Shown here piece by piece: positions 17,387 through 24,734 of a stretch of DNA of 64,000 bases. Under the pieces are notes generated by a model, which saw only the letters and a list, made by a program, of their open reading frames with translations, was not told the origin of the DNA and did not search any database. How positions within the stretch are numbered: the stretch's first letter is position 1; each line of letters opens with the position of its first letter. The position numbers and the translations under genes were made by a program. Source of the DNA: Pseudoselenomonas ruminantium (GTDB lineage: Bacteria; Bacillota; Negativicutes; Selenomonadales; Selenomonadaceae); the NCBI GenBank assembly GCA_015058575.1, contig SVBZ01000005.1:119960-183959 (forward strand). Direction: 5' to 3'.

Positions 17387-18226
17387 ATGTGGCAGTCAGT
17401 TATGGTCTTGACATTAGGTTTACTTATTATTGTAGGGTTCATACTCGTTATGGGGGCGCGTTGGCTTTCCAATCGTCAGCAGCAGCAGATTGACAGCGAG
17501 GTACTTCGGCAGTCGACAGATCAGCTAAAGGCTGAGCTTGAGCGTTCGGCTGATGCTGTTATCAGTCGGATGGGCAGCCATATCAAACATCTGGAACGAT
17601 TGTTGGAAGAGGCGGATGAACGCAATCACAAATTAGAGGCTCAGCTGGATGAAGCCAGAAAAGCAGGGCTTGATCTTGAGCAGCAGTTGCGGCAGCTGGC
17701 TGCCGATACGCAGACAGCACGCCGTGTGGCGGATGAGTTGTCTGCACGCTGGCAGTCTGTTCCATCGGTGATGACGCCACCGCCGGTCATGTCTGCGGCG
17801 CCGGTGTCCCGTGTGGCAATGCCTGCGCAATCGCAACCAGCTGCTGCACGGGAACCGGAGCGCGTGGATGCTCAGGATTTTGCGCAGGTACTGCAGCAGT
17901 CGATGGAGCGGGATGGAGTGGCGCCGGCATCCCGGGTGGAGACACCGCCTGTGAGTGCCCAGCAGGCAGCAGGGCTTGCCGAGGCTATGAGCAACCGTTC
18001 TGCCCAGGCTGTGGATGAGGTGTTGGCTGAAGAGGATGCAGAACAGAACGTTGATACGCCTGCAGTTGCCGATGAGGGGCTGAATATTTCTCCGAATGCT
18101 GCTAAGGCAAGAGCATTGCTGCTCAGTGGTTACAGTGTGGAGGAAACGGCTCGCGAGACAGGCATGGGCAAAGGAGCCATTGAGCTTTTACGTGAGATGA
18201 ATCGTCGCGAATTGGAAAATAAATAA
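17387..18226 (+). CDS. Membrane-anchored coiled-coil protein (DUF6115-like)
   Basis: 279 residues from ATG 17387, or 274 from ATG 17402; GGAGG at 17381-17385 is too close to the first and far from the second, so the start is uncertain. It has one N-terminal membrane helix (VLTLGLLIIVGFILVMGARW), a coiled coil at about 35-120, a Pro/Ala/Val-rich linker and a C-terminal segment 'ARALLLSGYSVEETARETGMGKGAIELL' that reads like a small helix-turn-helix. Similar proteins close the flagellar operon in Clostridia. The HTH-like end may be a protein-protein module rather than DNA binding, because the protein is membrane-anchored. It is the last gene before a strong terminator. Confidence 0.75.
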   Translation: MWQSVMVLTLGLLIIVGFILVMGARWLSNRQQQQIDSEVLRQSTDQLKAELERSADAVISRMGSHIKHLERLLEEADERNHKLEAQLDEARKAGLDLEQQLRQLAADTQTARRVADELSARWQSVPSVMTPPPVMSAAPVSRVAMPAQSQPAAAREPERVDAQDFAQVLQQSMERDGVAPASRVETPPVSAQQAAGLAEAMSNRSAQAVDEVLAEEDAEQNVDTPAVADEGLNISPNAAKARALLLSGYSVEETARETGMGKGAIELLREMNRRELENK

Positions 18227-18270
18227 AAGAGTCGCGTGATGTTGCTAAGATGTCACGCGACTCTTTTATT
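18225..18270. terminator. Bidirectional terminator between fla/che operon and trpD
   Basis: AAAAGAGTCGCGTGA (18225-18239) and its exact reverse complement TCACGCGACTCTTTT (18253-18267) form a 15-bp stem with a 13-base loop. T runs follow on either strand, so it can end both the flagellar operon (+) and trpD (-), which converge here. Confidence 0.92.
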
Positions 18271-18278
18271 GGGAACAA

Positions 18279-19295
18279 TCAGGTATTGGACAACTGACGG
18301 AATGCATTGAGCTTATCCATGGCGGCACCAGAGGCGGTGAGTTGGCGGGCTTTATCGATACCAGCTGCGATGCTGTCAGCCTGGCCGCCTACGTAGATGG
18401 CAGCACCGGCATTGAGCAGTACGATGTCGGTCTTAGGGCCGGCAGCCCCGTTTAAGATATCGAGTGTGACTTGGGCATTTTCGGCAGGCGTGCCGCCGCG
18501 GATGTCGGCCTTGGTGCAACGCTGGAAGCCGAAATCTTCTGGCTTTACCGTGTAGCGTTTGAACCAGCCATCACGGAACTCGCAGACGCTGGTCGGCGCA
18601 CTGAGGGAAAATTCATCGAGACAATCCTGGCCATAGATGACCATACCACGTTTGACACCTAGTGAGAGCATGACTTTTGCCAATGGTTCAAGCAGATATT
18701 CATCGTAGACACCTAATACCATATGGGTGGGATGAGCGGGGTTGGTCAAAGGTCCGAGAATATTGAATACGGTGCGGATACCGAGTTCCTTACGGACAGC
18801 GCCTACGTATTTCATTGAGGTGTGGTATTTTTGCGCAAACATGAAGCAGAGACCAATCTTTTCCAGTTCTTCGACGACCTTCTCGGGGGGCTGGGCAAGG
18901 TTCACGCCTAAGGCTTCGAGACAGTCAGCAGCACCACATTTTGAAGAAGCTGCGCGATTGCCGTGTTTGGCGACCTTGACTCCGGCGGCGGCGATGATCA
19001 TTGCCGCTGTCGTGGAGATGTTGATGCTATGTGCATGATCCCCGCCAGTGCCAACGATGTCGAGGACATCCATCGAGTGTTCGACCGTCAGCGCATGATC
19101 GCGCATGGCAGCAGCGGAGCCGGAAATCTCATCAATTGTTTCGGCTTTCGTACTTTTGGTAGAGAGGGCGGAAAGATAGGCGGCATTTTGTACCTGTGAT
19201 GTTTCGCCATTCATGATTTCGTTCATGACATCGTAGGCTTCATGATAGGATAGATCTTGTTTGCTGACGATTTTTTCAATGGCTTCTTTTATCAT
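18279..19295 (-). CDS. trpD: Anthranilate phosphoribosyltransferase TrpD
   Basis: 338 residues, the family length. It shows the PRPP-binding GTGGD (in '[18 protein letters not shown]'-like sequence near 82), '[21 protein letters not shown]', '[22 protein letters not shown]' and '[10 protein letters not shown]', all TrpD landmarks. It joins anthranilate to PRPP in tryptophan synthesis. GAGGTGA lies 7 bases before the ATG, and a sigma-A promoter is just upstream. It stands alone and inverted, with no other trp gene in the window. The residues after GTGGD (HAHSI) differ from the common GANTF, so a related substrate is not excluded, but TrpD is the best reading. Confidence 0.88.
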   Translation of the reverse strand: MIKEAIEKIVSKQDLSYHEAYDVMNEIMNGETSQVQNAAYLSALSTKSTKAETIDEISGSAAAMRDHALTVEHSMDVLDIVGTGGDHAHSINISTTAAMIIAAAGVKVAKHGNRAASSKCGAADCLEALGVNLAQPPEKVVEELEKIGLCFMFAQKYHTSMKYVGAVRKELGIRTVFNILGPLTNPAHPTHMVLGVYDEYLLEPLAKVMLSLGVKRGMVIYGQDCLDEFSLSAPTSVCEFRDGWFKRYTVKPEDFGFQRCTKADIRGGTPAENAQVTLDILNGAAGPKTDIVLLNAGAAIYVGGQADSIAAGIDKARQLTASGAAMDKLNAFRQLSNT

Positions 19296-19338
19296 ATGTA
19301 GTCACCTCAAATACATATTGTTTTCACGATTAAAATAA

Positions 19339-19367
19339 ACAGTATCATTAAAATGTAAAGTTGTCAA
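19339..19367 (-). promoter_or_regulatory. Promoter of trpD
   Basis: On the minus strand a perfect TTGACA (19367-19362) and TACTGT (19344-19339) are 17 bases apart, upstream of the trpD ribosome-binding site. No T-box, TRAP-type or leader-peptide attenuator is evident in the short gap. Confidence 0.7.
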
Positions 19368-19416
19368 CTTCGGCAATGCTGATGTTTGTGAAAATAGAAG
19401 GGATTGTAAAAAAGAG

Positions 19417-19445
19417 TTGACAGTAAGGAATAAATTGGCTATAAT
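19417..19445 (+). promoter_or_regulatory. Consensus promoter for tRNA-Pro/tRNA-Arg
   Basis: TTGACA (19417-19422) and TATAAT (19440-19445) are both perfect, with a 17-base spacer, ending 14 bases before the tRNA-Pro gene. This is a near-ideal strong constitutive promoter, as expected for stable RNA. It is divergent from the trpD promoter. Confidence 0.9.
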
Positions 19446-19459
19446 ACATGAGTGGTCTA

Positions 19460-19536
19460 CGGGATGTAGCGCAGTTTGGTAGCGCGCCTGCTTTGGGAGC
19501 AGGATGTCGCAGGTTCGAATCCTGTCATCCCGACCA
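19460..19536 (+). tRNA. tRNA-Pro (TGG)
   Basis: 77 bases with a full cloverleaf. Acceptor CGGGATG pairs with CATCCCG, the D-arm is 'GTAGCGCAGTTTGGTAGCGC', anticodon stem CCTGC/GCAGG has loop TTTGGGA (anticodon TGG), the T-arm is CAGGTTCGAATCCTG, and CCA is encoded. Confidence 0.96.
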
Positions 19537-19545
19537 TTGTTTTTT

Positions 19546-19622
<77 letters not shown>

Positions 19623-19634
19623 GTGGAATCAAGG

Positions 19635-19661
19635 GTCCCGAGGCTTGCCTCGGGACTTTTT
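19635..19661 (+). terminator. Terminator of the tRNA-Pro/Arg unit
   Basis: GTCCCGAGG and CCTCGGGAC form a 9-bp GC-rich stem with loop CTTG, followed by TTTTT. This is a classic rho-independent terminator 12 bases after tRNA-Arg. Confidence 0.93.
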
Positions 19662-19726
19662 GGGTATTTTGTATGCTTATCCAATGGATGGATTGATTTG
19701 TTTTATTAGATTTGAAGGTTGCGAAA

Positions 19727-21481
19727 ATGAAACAGATTCCTTTTTCCATAAAAAATCGTCAGGAGCTTCATGCCTGCATTGAAAAGGTACAGCAGGAGGT
19801 CCTGACTTTGAAGAACCTGTCTTGTGTACTGGTTTCCATTTTCATGAATACAGCCAATGAACACATGTTGCTGGAGATGAAACGCACGATCAATGCATCG
19901 TTTCCCGAAGCACAGATTGTCGGCTCGGTATCAATGGGAGAGATTGTCAACGGGACATTGGTCGAGCATGATATCGTGGTTAATTTTACGCTGTTTGATC
20001 ACGCACAGGTCCGCGTCATGTCGTACGATTTCCGGAAGATAGATAGTAAGCAGGCCGGTAGAGAACTGCTGGCTATCCTCAATGCCGATAAGGATGTGGC
20101 AGCTGTCGAAGTGATATCTGCGGGGTTTCATCTTGACATCAATCCTTTTTTCCATGAAGTCTCGAAATCGCAGCGGGATATTGTCTTTTTTGGCGGACTG
20201 GCAGATGATGGCAGCCTGGGGCAGAACGGCATGGTTTTCGCCCAGAATACGACATTGCGTCATGGTGTGGTCGTAGCTGTGTTCAGCGGCAGCGACCTGC
20301 ACGTGCAGGCAAGTTCAAGTTTCGGTTGGAAGCCGTTGGGCCGAAGCATGACTGTCACGAAGATGGATGGCGAGTTCTGTCTAAAGGAACTTGATGGTAT
20401 GCCGGCATTGGATGTGTTTGAGCGCTATCTTGGCATTGTGAATAACGATAAGTTCCTTGTGGAGTCTCTGACATTTCCTTTCTATTTTGAACGCAATGGC
20501 ACGGTACTGGCGCGTCATCCGCGCCGTTGCCGTGAAGATGGCGGGGTTATGTTTGGGGCGGACTTCCGCGTGGGGGAAAAGGTTCGTCTGGCCTATGGCG
20601 ATCCTAGCGATATCATTGAAAATGCTATGGTCTTGCAGGAGAAGCTGGCCAATTTCCGGCCAGAGGCAATCTTTATGGTCAGCTGTGTGGCGCGCTGGAT
20701 GCTCTTGGGCAGTGATACGGAGCAGGAACTTTCGGTTACGCGCCATCTGGCACCGTCATCGGGCTTCTATGCCTATGGTGAATTCATGCGCAATGACGCG
20801 GGTGAGATTATGGTCTCGAATATGACGCTGGTGACGATTGGCATGCGTGAAGGACCCGGCAGCAATGAGAAGAGAGAAATCAAGGTAGAACATCCGAAGT
20901 TCAAGCCTCATCGGACCATTATGGCGCATCTGGTACATCTCATCGAGACAACGACCCGGGAATTGGAAGCAACGAATGCTAAATTGACAAAACTGGCGCA
21001 ACTTGATCGTCTGACCGAAGTCTTTAATCGTGGCGAGACGGAAATGCGCCTGGCAACGATGCTGCAACAATCACAGCTGTCAGGGAAGCCACTGGCGGTC
21101 TTGATGCTAGATATCGATGATTTCAAGGGAATCAATGATACCTATGGGCATGAGATGGGAGATAAGGTCATTGGAGCTGTGGCCCGTATTTTACGGGAGG
21201 TGACGCGTACCGAAGAGGATGCGCCAGGCCGCTGGGGAGGCGATGAGTTCCTCGTGGTCTTCCCGGATATGGCTGCGAAGGAAGGCCGTGAAATAGCTGA
21301 GCGGATTCGCAAGGAGGTAGCTGCGCTGGACTTCCTGCCAGAGGGCAGACGGGTTACTGTCAGCATCGGGTTGGCTGCAGCAGCTGCTGACGATACGACC
21401 AATGAACTTTGCCGCCGCGTTGATAGGGCTCTTTATGAGGCTAAGCGCAGCAGTGGCAAGAATATGGTTATCATGCACTAA
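19727..21481 (+). CDS. FIST sensor-domain diguanylate cyclase (GGDEF)
   Basis: 584 residues from ATG 19727, which follows GAAGG; the track's TTG at 19712 has no good site. Residues about 1-370 form a FIST N plus FIST C sensor (such as 'VGSVSMGEIVNGTLVEHDIVV' and 'FMVSCVARWMLLGSDTEQE'), a domain thought to bind small ligands such as amino acids. A helical linker at 395-425 leads to a GGDEF domain with intact 'RWGGDEFLVVF' (GGDEF at 504-508) and 'LMLDIDDFKGINDTYGHEMGD'. The enzyme should make c-di-GMP. The inhibitory I-site RxxD is not kept: the D is in place but the R position is T (RTEED is shifted by one). No membrane helix or signal peptide is seen. Confidence 0.9.
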   Translation: MKQIPFSIKNRQELHACIEKVQQEVLTLKNLSCVLVSIFMNTANEHMLLEMKRTINASFPEAQIVGSVSMGEIVNGTLVEHDIVVNFTLFDHAQVRVMSYDFRKIDSKQAGRELLAILNADKDVAAVEVISAGFHLDINPFFHEVSKSQRDIVFFGGLADDGSLGQNGMVFAQNTTLRHGVVVAVFSGSDLHVQASSSFGWKPLGRSMTVTKMDGEFCLKELDGMPALDVFERYLGIVNNDKFLVESLTFPFYFERNGTVLARHPRRCREDGGVMFGADFRVGEKVRLAYGDPSDIIENAMVLQEKLANFRPEAIFMVSCVARWMLLGSDTEQELSVTRHLAPSSGFYAYGEFMRNDAGEIMVSNMTLVTIGMREGPGSNEKREIKVEHPKFKPHRTIMAHLVHLIETTTRELEATNAKLTKLAQLDRLTEVFNRGETEMRLATMLQQSQLSGKPLAVLMLDIDDFKGINDTYGHEMGDKVIGAVARILREVTRTEEDAPGRWGGDEFLVVFPDMAAKEGREIAERIRKEVAALDFLPEGRRVTVSIGLAAAAADDTTNELCRRVDRALYEAKRSSGKNMVIMH

Positions 21482-21500
21482 CAATTCCTCATGGGGATAA

Positions 21501-21529
21501 TTGCCTTGCTTTTTAGGCATACCTATGAT
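21501..21529 (+). promoter_or_regulatory. Promoter of the ion-transporter gene
   Basis: TTGCCT (21501-21506) and TATGAT (21524-21529) have a 17-base spacer. Transcription would begin near 21536, giving a leader of about 108 bases before the ATG at 21644. The leader contains the hairpin listed next. Confidence 0.6.
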
Positions 21530-21561
21530 AAGATGTTTGTACAAATCAATAGATAAACAAA

Positions 21562-21599
21562 GGCGGAGTCTGGTCACTAAGGGCTTCGTCTATTTTTTT
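21562..21599 (+). promoter_or_regulatory. Leader hairpin with U tract (possible attenuator)
   Basis: GGCGGAGTC (21562-21570) can pair with GGCTTCGTC (21582-21590) through nine pairs including three G-U, with loop TGGTCACTAAG. TATTTTTTTAT follows at once. It could be the terminator of the GGDEF gene, but a promoter-like pair lies between that gene and the hairpin, which would place it inside the transporter mRNA leader. A second G-rich/C-rich pair follows (GGGGGA...TCCCA). No known riboswitch consensus was recognised. Confidence 0.5.
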
Positions 21600-21643
21600 A
21601 TCAGTGGGGGAAGGAAAATCCCATCCGGAAAAAGGAGGCATAT

Positions 21644-22921
21644 ATGGAAGTATTAGCTGGTATCATTTTTATTTTGATGTATGTGGTTATCGTGTCGGAG
21701 AAGATTCATCGCACGGTGGCTGCGATGCTCGGTGCTACAATCATGGTACTGATTGGCATCATGGATCAGGAAACGGCGCTGCATCATGTGGATTTCAACA
21801 CGCTGGGGTTGCTGGTCGGCATGATGGTCCTGGTCGGTGTCACGAGCCATACGGGCTTGTTTGACTATGTGGCCATCAAGGCGGCCAAAGTGGCCAAGGC
21901 AGAGCCCAAACGGATACTTGTGTATCTCGGTCTTATTACGGCGGTTTTTTCGGCATTCCTCGATAATGTTACGACGGTCCTGCTGATGGTGCCAGTCACG
22001 TTCAGCATCGCGCAGAAACTGCATATCAATCCGATTCCGTTCCTGCTCACGCAGATCATTGCATCGAATGTCGGTGGTACAGCTACGCTGATTGGCGATC
22101 CACCGAATATCATGATCGGCAGTGCGGTAAAAGAGCTGACGTTCATGGCGTTCATCGAGAATCTTGCACCGATTGCTCTTATCAATCTTGCTGTCGTCAT
22201 CTTTATCGTGGAGGTCCTCTACAGCAAGAAGATGAAAACGAAGCCGGAGCTGCAGGCTGAGCTCATGCAGATGGATGAGAAAAAGTCACTGAAAGACCGC
22301 AAGCTTCTGGCTCGTTCCTTGTTTGTGCTCGCGCTGGTCATCTTCGGTTTCTTTACGCATTCCATTACGCATATCGAGTCGTCGATGATTGCGCTGGCCG
22401 GTGGCTTCCTGTTGCTGCTGCTGGCCGGTGGCAGTCACCATCTCGTTGAGACGACGATGAAGTCGGTGGAGTGGGCGACTATTTTCTTCTTTATCGGTTT
22501 GTTCATCGCTGTCGGCGGTCTTATCGAGACGGGCATCATTGGCAGCCTGGCTAAGCAGGCTGTCGAACTTACCGGCGGCAATGTGACGAGTACGTCATTG
22601 CTGGTTCTGTGGCTCAGTGCAATCGTATCCTCGGTGCTGGATAACATTCCGTTTGTGGCAACAATGATTCCGCTTATTCAGGATATGGGAACGATGGGCG
22701 TCAGCAATCTGGAGCCGATTTGGTGGAGCCTGGCACTTGGTGCCTGCCTGGGCGGTAACGGCACGCTGGTTGGTGCATCGGCCAATCTTATCGTGGCTGG
22801 CTTGGCCGCAGACCGTGGCGTCAAGATTACGTTCATCAATTATTTCAAGGTGGGTTTCCCCATTATGCTCTTGACGATTGTACTCTCAACGGTGTATGTT
22901 TATATCCGGTATCTGATGTAA
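21644..22921 (+). CDS. ArsB/NhaD-superfamily ion transporter
   Basis: 425-residue polytopic membrane protein with about 11 helices. Superfamily signatures are 'FLDNVTTVLLMVPVTF' near 105-120, 'IIASNVGGTATLIGDPPNIMIG' near 140-160 and the second-half repeat 'SSVLDNIPFVATMIPL'. This inverted-repeat IT superfamily includes NhaD Na+/H+ antiporters, ArsB and mammalian P protein. Sequence alone suggests cation or anion exchange at the inner membrane but not the substrate. AAAGGAGG lies a few bases before the ATG. It is transcribed alone, with its own promoter and terminator. Confidence 0.85.
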   Translation: MEVLAGIIFILMYVVIVSEKIHRTVAAMLGATIMVLIGIMDQETALHHVDFNTLGLLVGMMVLVGVTSHTGLFDYVAIKAAKVAKAEPKRILVYLGLITAVFSAFLDNVTTVLLMVPVTFSIAQKLHINPIPFLLTQIIASNVGGTATLIGDPPNIMIGSAVKELTFMAFIENLAPIALINLAVVIFIVEVLYSKKMKTKPELQAELMQMDEKKSLKDRKLLARSLFVLALVIFGFFTHSITHIESSMIALAGGFLLLLLAGGSHHLVETTMKSVEWATIFFFIGLFIAVGGLIETGIIGSLAKQAVELTGGNVTSTSLLVLWLSAIVSSVLDNIPFVATMIPLIQDMGTMGVSNLEPIWWSLALGACLGGNGTLVGASANLIVAGLAADRGVKITFINYFKVGFPIMLLTIVLSTVYVYIRYLM

Positions 22922-22930
22922 TCCGGTAAA

Positions 22931-22968
22931 AACGGCTAGGGACGGATCAGTTCCCTGGCTGTTTTTTA
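22931..22968 (+). terminator. Terminator of the ion-transporter gene
   Basis: AACGGCTAGGGA (22931-22942) pairs with TCCCTGGCTGTT (22952-22963) over 12 bp with two G-U pairs. TTTT and further T-rich sequence follow directly. Confidence 0.82.
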
Positions 22969-23048
22969 TTATACTTTTGTCTTTGCTGGCAGGATTATGT
23001 CTAGTGAACGAGAATAATATGGATGGTAAATGGTTTGGAGGGATTCTT

Positions 23049-23321
23049 TTGGCAAAATTCAGTGGCAGAGGATACGGAATGTGTGTGCTTTTTGTGGTGG
23101 TTGGTGCTATCTTAGGCGGTATTTTGGGGCAACTTCTGATGAATGTCGATGCGCTGGCGGGCATCATGCCGTATCTGGTTACTACGTATCCGGTATTTGA
23201 TATCGCACCGGTAACGTTTAATCTCTATGTGATTCAGCTGACGCTGGGACTTGCCTTTGCACCGAACCTCATGAGCATTCTGGGGATCGTGCTGGCTATT
23301 GTCCTGTTCCGCAAGTATTGA
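23049..23321 (+). CDS. Small membrane protein, DUF4321-like
   Basis: 90 residues from TTG 23049, which has GGAGGG 6 bases upstream; the track's ATG at 22977 lies far ahead of that site. Two hydrophobic segments are visible, the first with glycine-rich 'VVVGAILGGILGQLLM', the second near the C-terminus (LGIVLAIVLFRKY). This matches the DUF4321 pattern commonly found next to maf in Firmicutes. Function unknown. It ends 11 bases before maf and is probably co-transcribed with maf and radC. Confidence 0.75.
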   Translation: MAKFSGRGYGMCVLFVVVGAILGGILGQLLMNVDALAGIMPYLVTTYPVFDIAPVTFNLYVIQLTLGLAFAPNLMSILGIVLAIVLFRKY

Positions 23322-23332
23322 TAGGAGGCTGT

Positions 23333-23923
23333 ATGATTATTTTAGCGTCAGGATCGCCACGTCGAAGGGAACTTCTGGATCAGATTGGTGCAGAATTTGT
23401 GGTGCAGGTCAGTGAGGCAGCTGAGGAAAGCGGCGATGAGCTGGCACCGCAGGAGCTGGTAAAGAGAAATGCTATCGTCAAGGCGCAAGCTGTAGCCCGG
23501 GAACATCCGGATCTGCCGGTGCTGGGGGCTGATACGGTCGTCGCGCTTGACGGGCACACGTATGGCAAACCGTGCGATAAGGCGGATGCCTGCCGCATGC
23601 TGCGTCTGTTTGCCGGACGTACGCATGAGGTATCGACAGGCATCGCGCTGGTGTATGGTGGCAGCATCTATGCAGATGTCGTGACGACCAAGGTCACGTT
23701 CGCACCCTTGACCGAAGCGGAGATTTGCCACTATGCAGAGTCCGGCGAACCGCTGGACAAGGCGGGCGCCTATGCGGTGCAGGGAAGGGCAGCAGTGTTC
23801 ATCGAGAAGCTGGATGGCTCGTATTCGAATGTTGTTGGCTTGCCTTTGCATGCGCTCGCACGGCTGGCTGGAAAGGCAGGCGTCGATTTGTATGGCAATC
23901 ATGGTGAGGGATTTGCCCGTTGA
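23333..23923 (+). CDS. maf: Maf-family nucleoside-triphosphate pyrophosphatase
   Basis: 196 residues from ATG 23333 with AGGAGG 4 bases upstream. The N-terminal 'ILASGSPRRRELLDQIG' is the Maf signature, with 'LGADTVVALDGHTYGKP' and 'YAVQGRAAVFIEKLDGSYSNVVGLP' further on. Maf proteins hydrolyse dTTP/UTP or modified nucleotides to monophosphates (house-cleaning) and have been linked to septum control. The 3' end overlaps radC by 32 bases. The maf-radC-mre order is common in Firmicutes. Confidence 0.93.
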   Translation: MIILASGSPRRRELLDQIGAEFVVQVSEAAEESGDELAPQELVKRNAIVKAQAVAREHPDLPVLGADTVVALDGHTYGKPCDKADACRMLRLFAGRTHEVSTGIALVYGGSIYADVVTTKVTFAPLTEAEICHYAESGEPLDKAGAYAVQGRAAVFIEKLDGSYSNVVGLPLHALARLAGKAGVDLYGNHGEGFAR

Positions 23924-24581
23924 CGAGCGTCCGCGGGAACGGTTGTTGTTTTCTGGGGCTGGTACGCTGAGCAATACGGAACTTTTGGCGGTGCTGCTCC
24001 GGACGGGAACACGGGAAAAGTCAGTGATTCATATCGCTGAAGAGGTTTTGGCTCATTATAAGGATCGCGGGCTCGAGGCAATTGTGCATATGCCGCCGGC
24101 AGAGCTGGCGGCGGTAAAGGGAGTGGGCAAGGCCAAGGCGGCGACCGTGCTGGCGGCAGTAGAACTGGGGCGGCGGCTGTCGATGAAGGCGGCTGAGCAT
24201 ATCGTGATCGTCCATGATCCTGAAGATGCGGCACATTTTGCTCTGCCGCGGTTCCGTTTCGAGCAACGCGAGCATTTTGCTGTCATGCTGCTTGACACGA
24301 AGAATCATATTCTCGGGATGCCGGATGTTTCGGTGGGCAGCTTACAGGCATCCATCGTACATCCGCGTGAGGTGTTCCGGGCGGCTATCGACTATGCAGC
24401 GGCAGCGATGATCTTGTTCCATAATCATCCGAGTGGAGACCCGACACCAAGCCGCGAGGATATCGCAGTAACGCAGCGGCTGGTCAAGGCGGGGAAAATC
24501 ATGGATATTCCGGTGCTTGATCACATCATACTCGGCAGGGAATGTTTCCTGAGCATGAAAGAGAAGGGGATGCTGTCGTAA
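23892..24581 (+). CDS. radC: RadC/JAB-domain protein
   Basis: The ORF track begins at 23733, inside maf, but homology to RadC starts at 'MVRDLPVDERPRERLL'. ATG 23892 gives 229 residues, ATG 23901 gives 226; both fit the family. A helix-hairpin-helix (ELAAVKGVGKAKAATVLAAVE) precedes a JAB1/MPN-like metalloprotease domain with 'LFHNHPSGDPTPSREDIAVT' (the H-x-H...D zinc motif). Once thought to act in DNA repair, RadC has no settled function. Translation probably depends on maf, since no clear ribosome-binding site is present within the overlap. Confidence 0.92.
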   Translation: MAIMVRDLPVDERPRERLLFSGAGTLSNTELLAVLLRTGTREKSVIHIAEEVLAHYKDRGLEAIVHMPPAELAAVKGVGKAKAATVLAAVELGRRLSMKAAEHIVIVHDPEDAAHFALPRFRFEQREHFAVMLLDTKNHILGMPDVSVGSLQASIVHPREVFRAAIDYAAAAMILFHNHPSGDPTPSREDIAVTQRLVKAGKIMDIPVLDHIILGRECFLSMKEKGMLS

Positions 24582-24621
24582 GAAAATCCTTTTTTTTCTT
24601 GTGCTTTTCTGTAAATTTCCG

Positions 24622-24650
24622 TTACAAACACCCATGAGTTGTGCTACAAT
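24622..24650 (+). promoter_or_regulatory. Promoter of the mreB operon
   Basis: TTACAA (24622-24627) and TACAAT (24645-24650) with a 17-base spacer lie 85 bases upstream of mreB. An A/T-rich stem (AAGAAAA...TTTTCTT) after radC may act as a weak terminator just before it. Confidence 0.65.
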
Positions 24651-24679
24651 AAGATAGCTGTTTAAAAATCAAAAAATCT

Positions 24680-24699
24680 GCTGACGCTGAGGCGTTAGC
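24680..24699 (+). promoter_or_regulatory. Hairpin in mreB mRNA leader
   Basis: GCTGACGC (24680-24687) and GCGTTAGC (24692-24699) make an 8-bp stem with one G-U and loop TGAG. It lies between the mreB promoter and start, flanked by near-identical TGTTTAAAA sequences. It is followed by TTGTTT only, so termination would be weak. A role in mRNA stability or translation is possible. Confidence 0.5.
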
Positions 24700-24734
24700 T
24701 TGTTTAAAAGTATCGAAGGGAGTTTTTCAGTAAA

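Noticed and set aside
23733-23891. N-terminal extension of the radC ORF
   Set aside because: This part overlaps maf in another frame and encodes sequence unrelated to RadC; homology starts at 'MVRDLPVDERP'.
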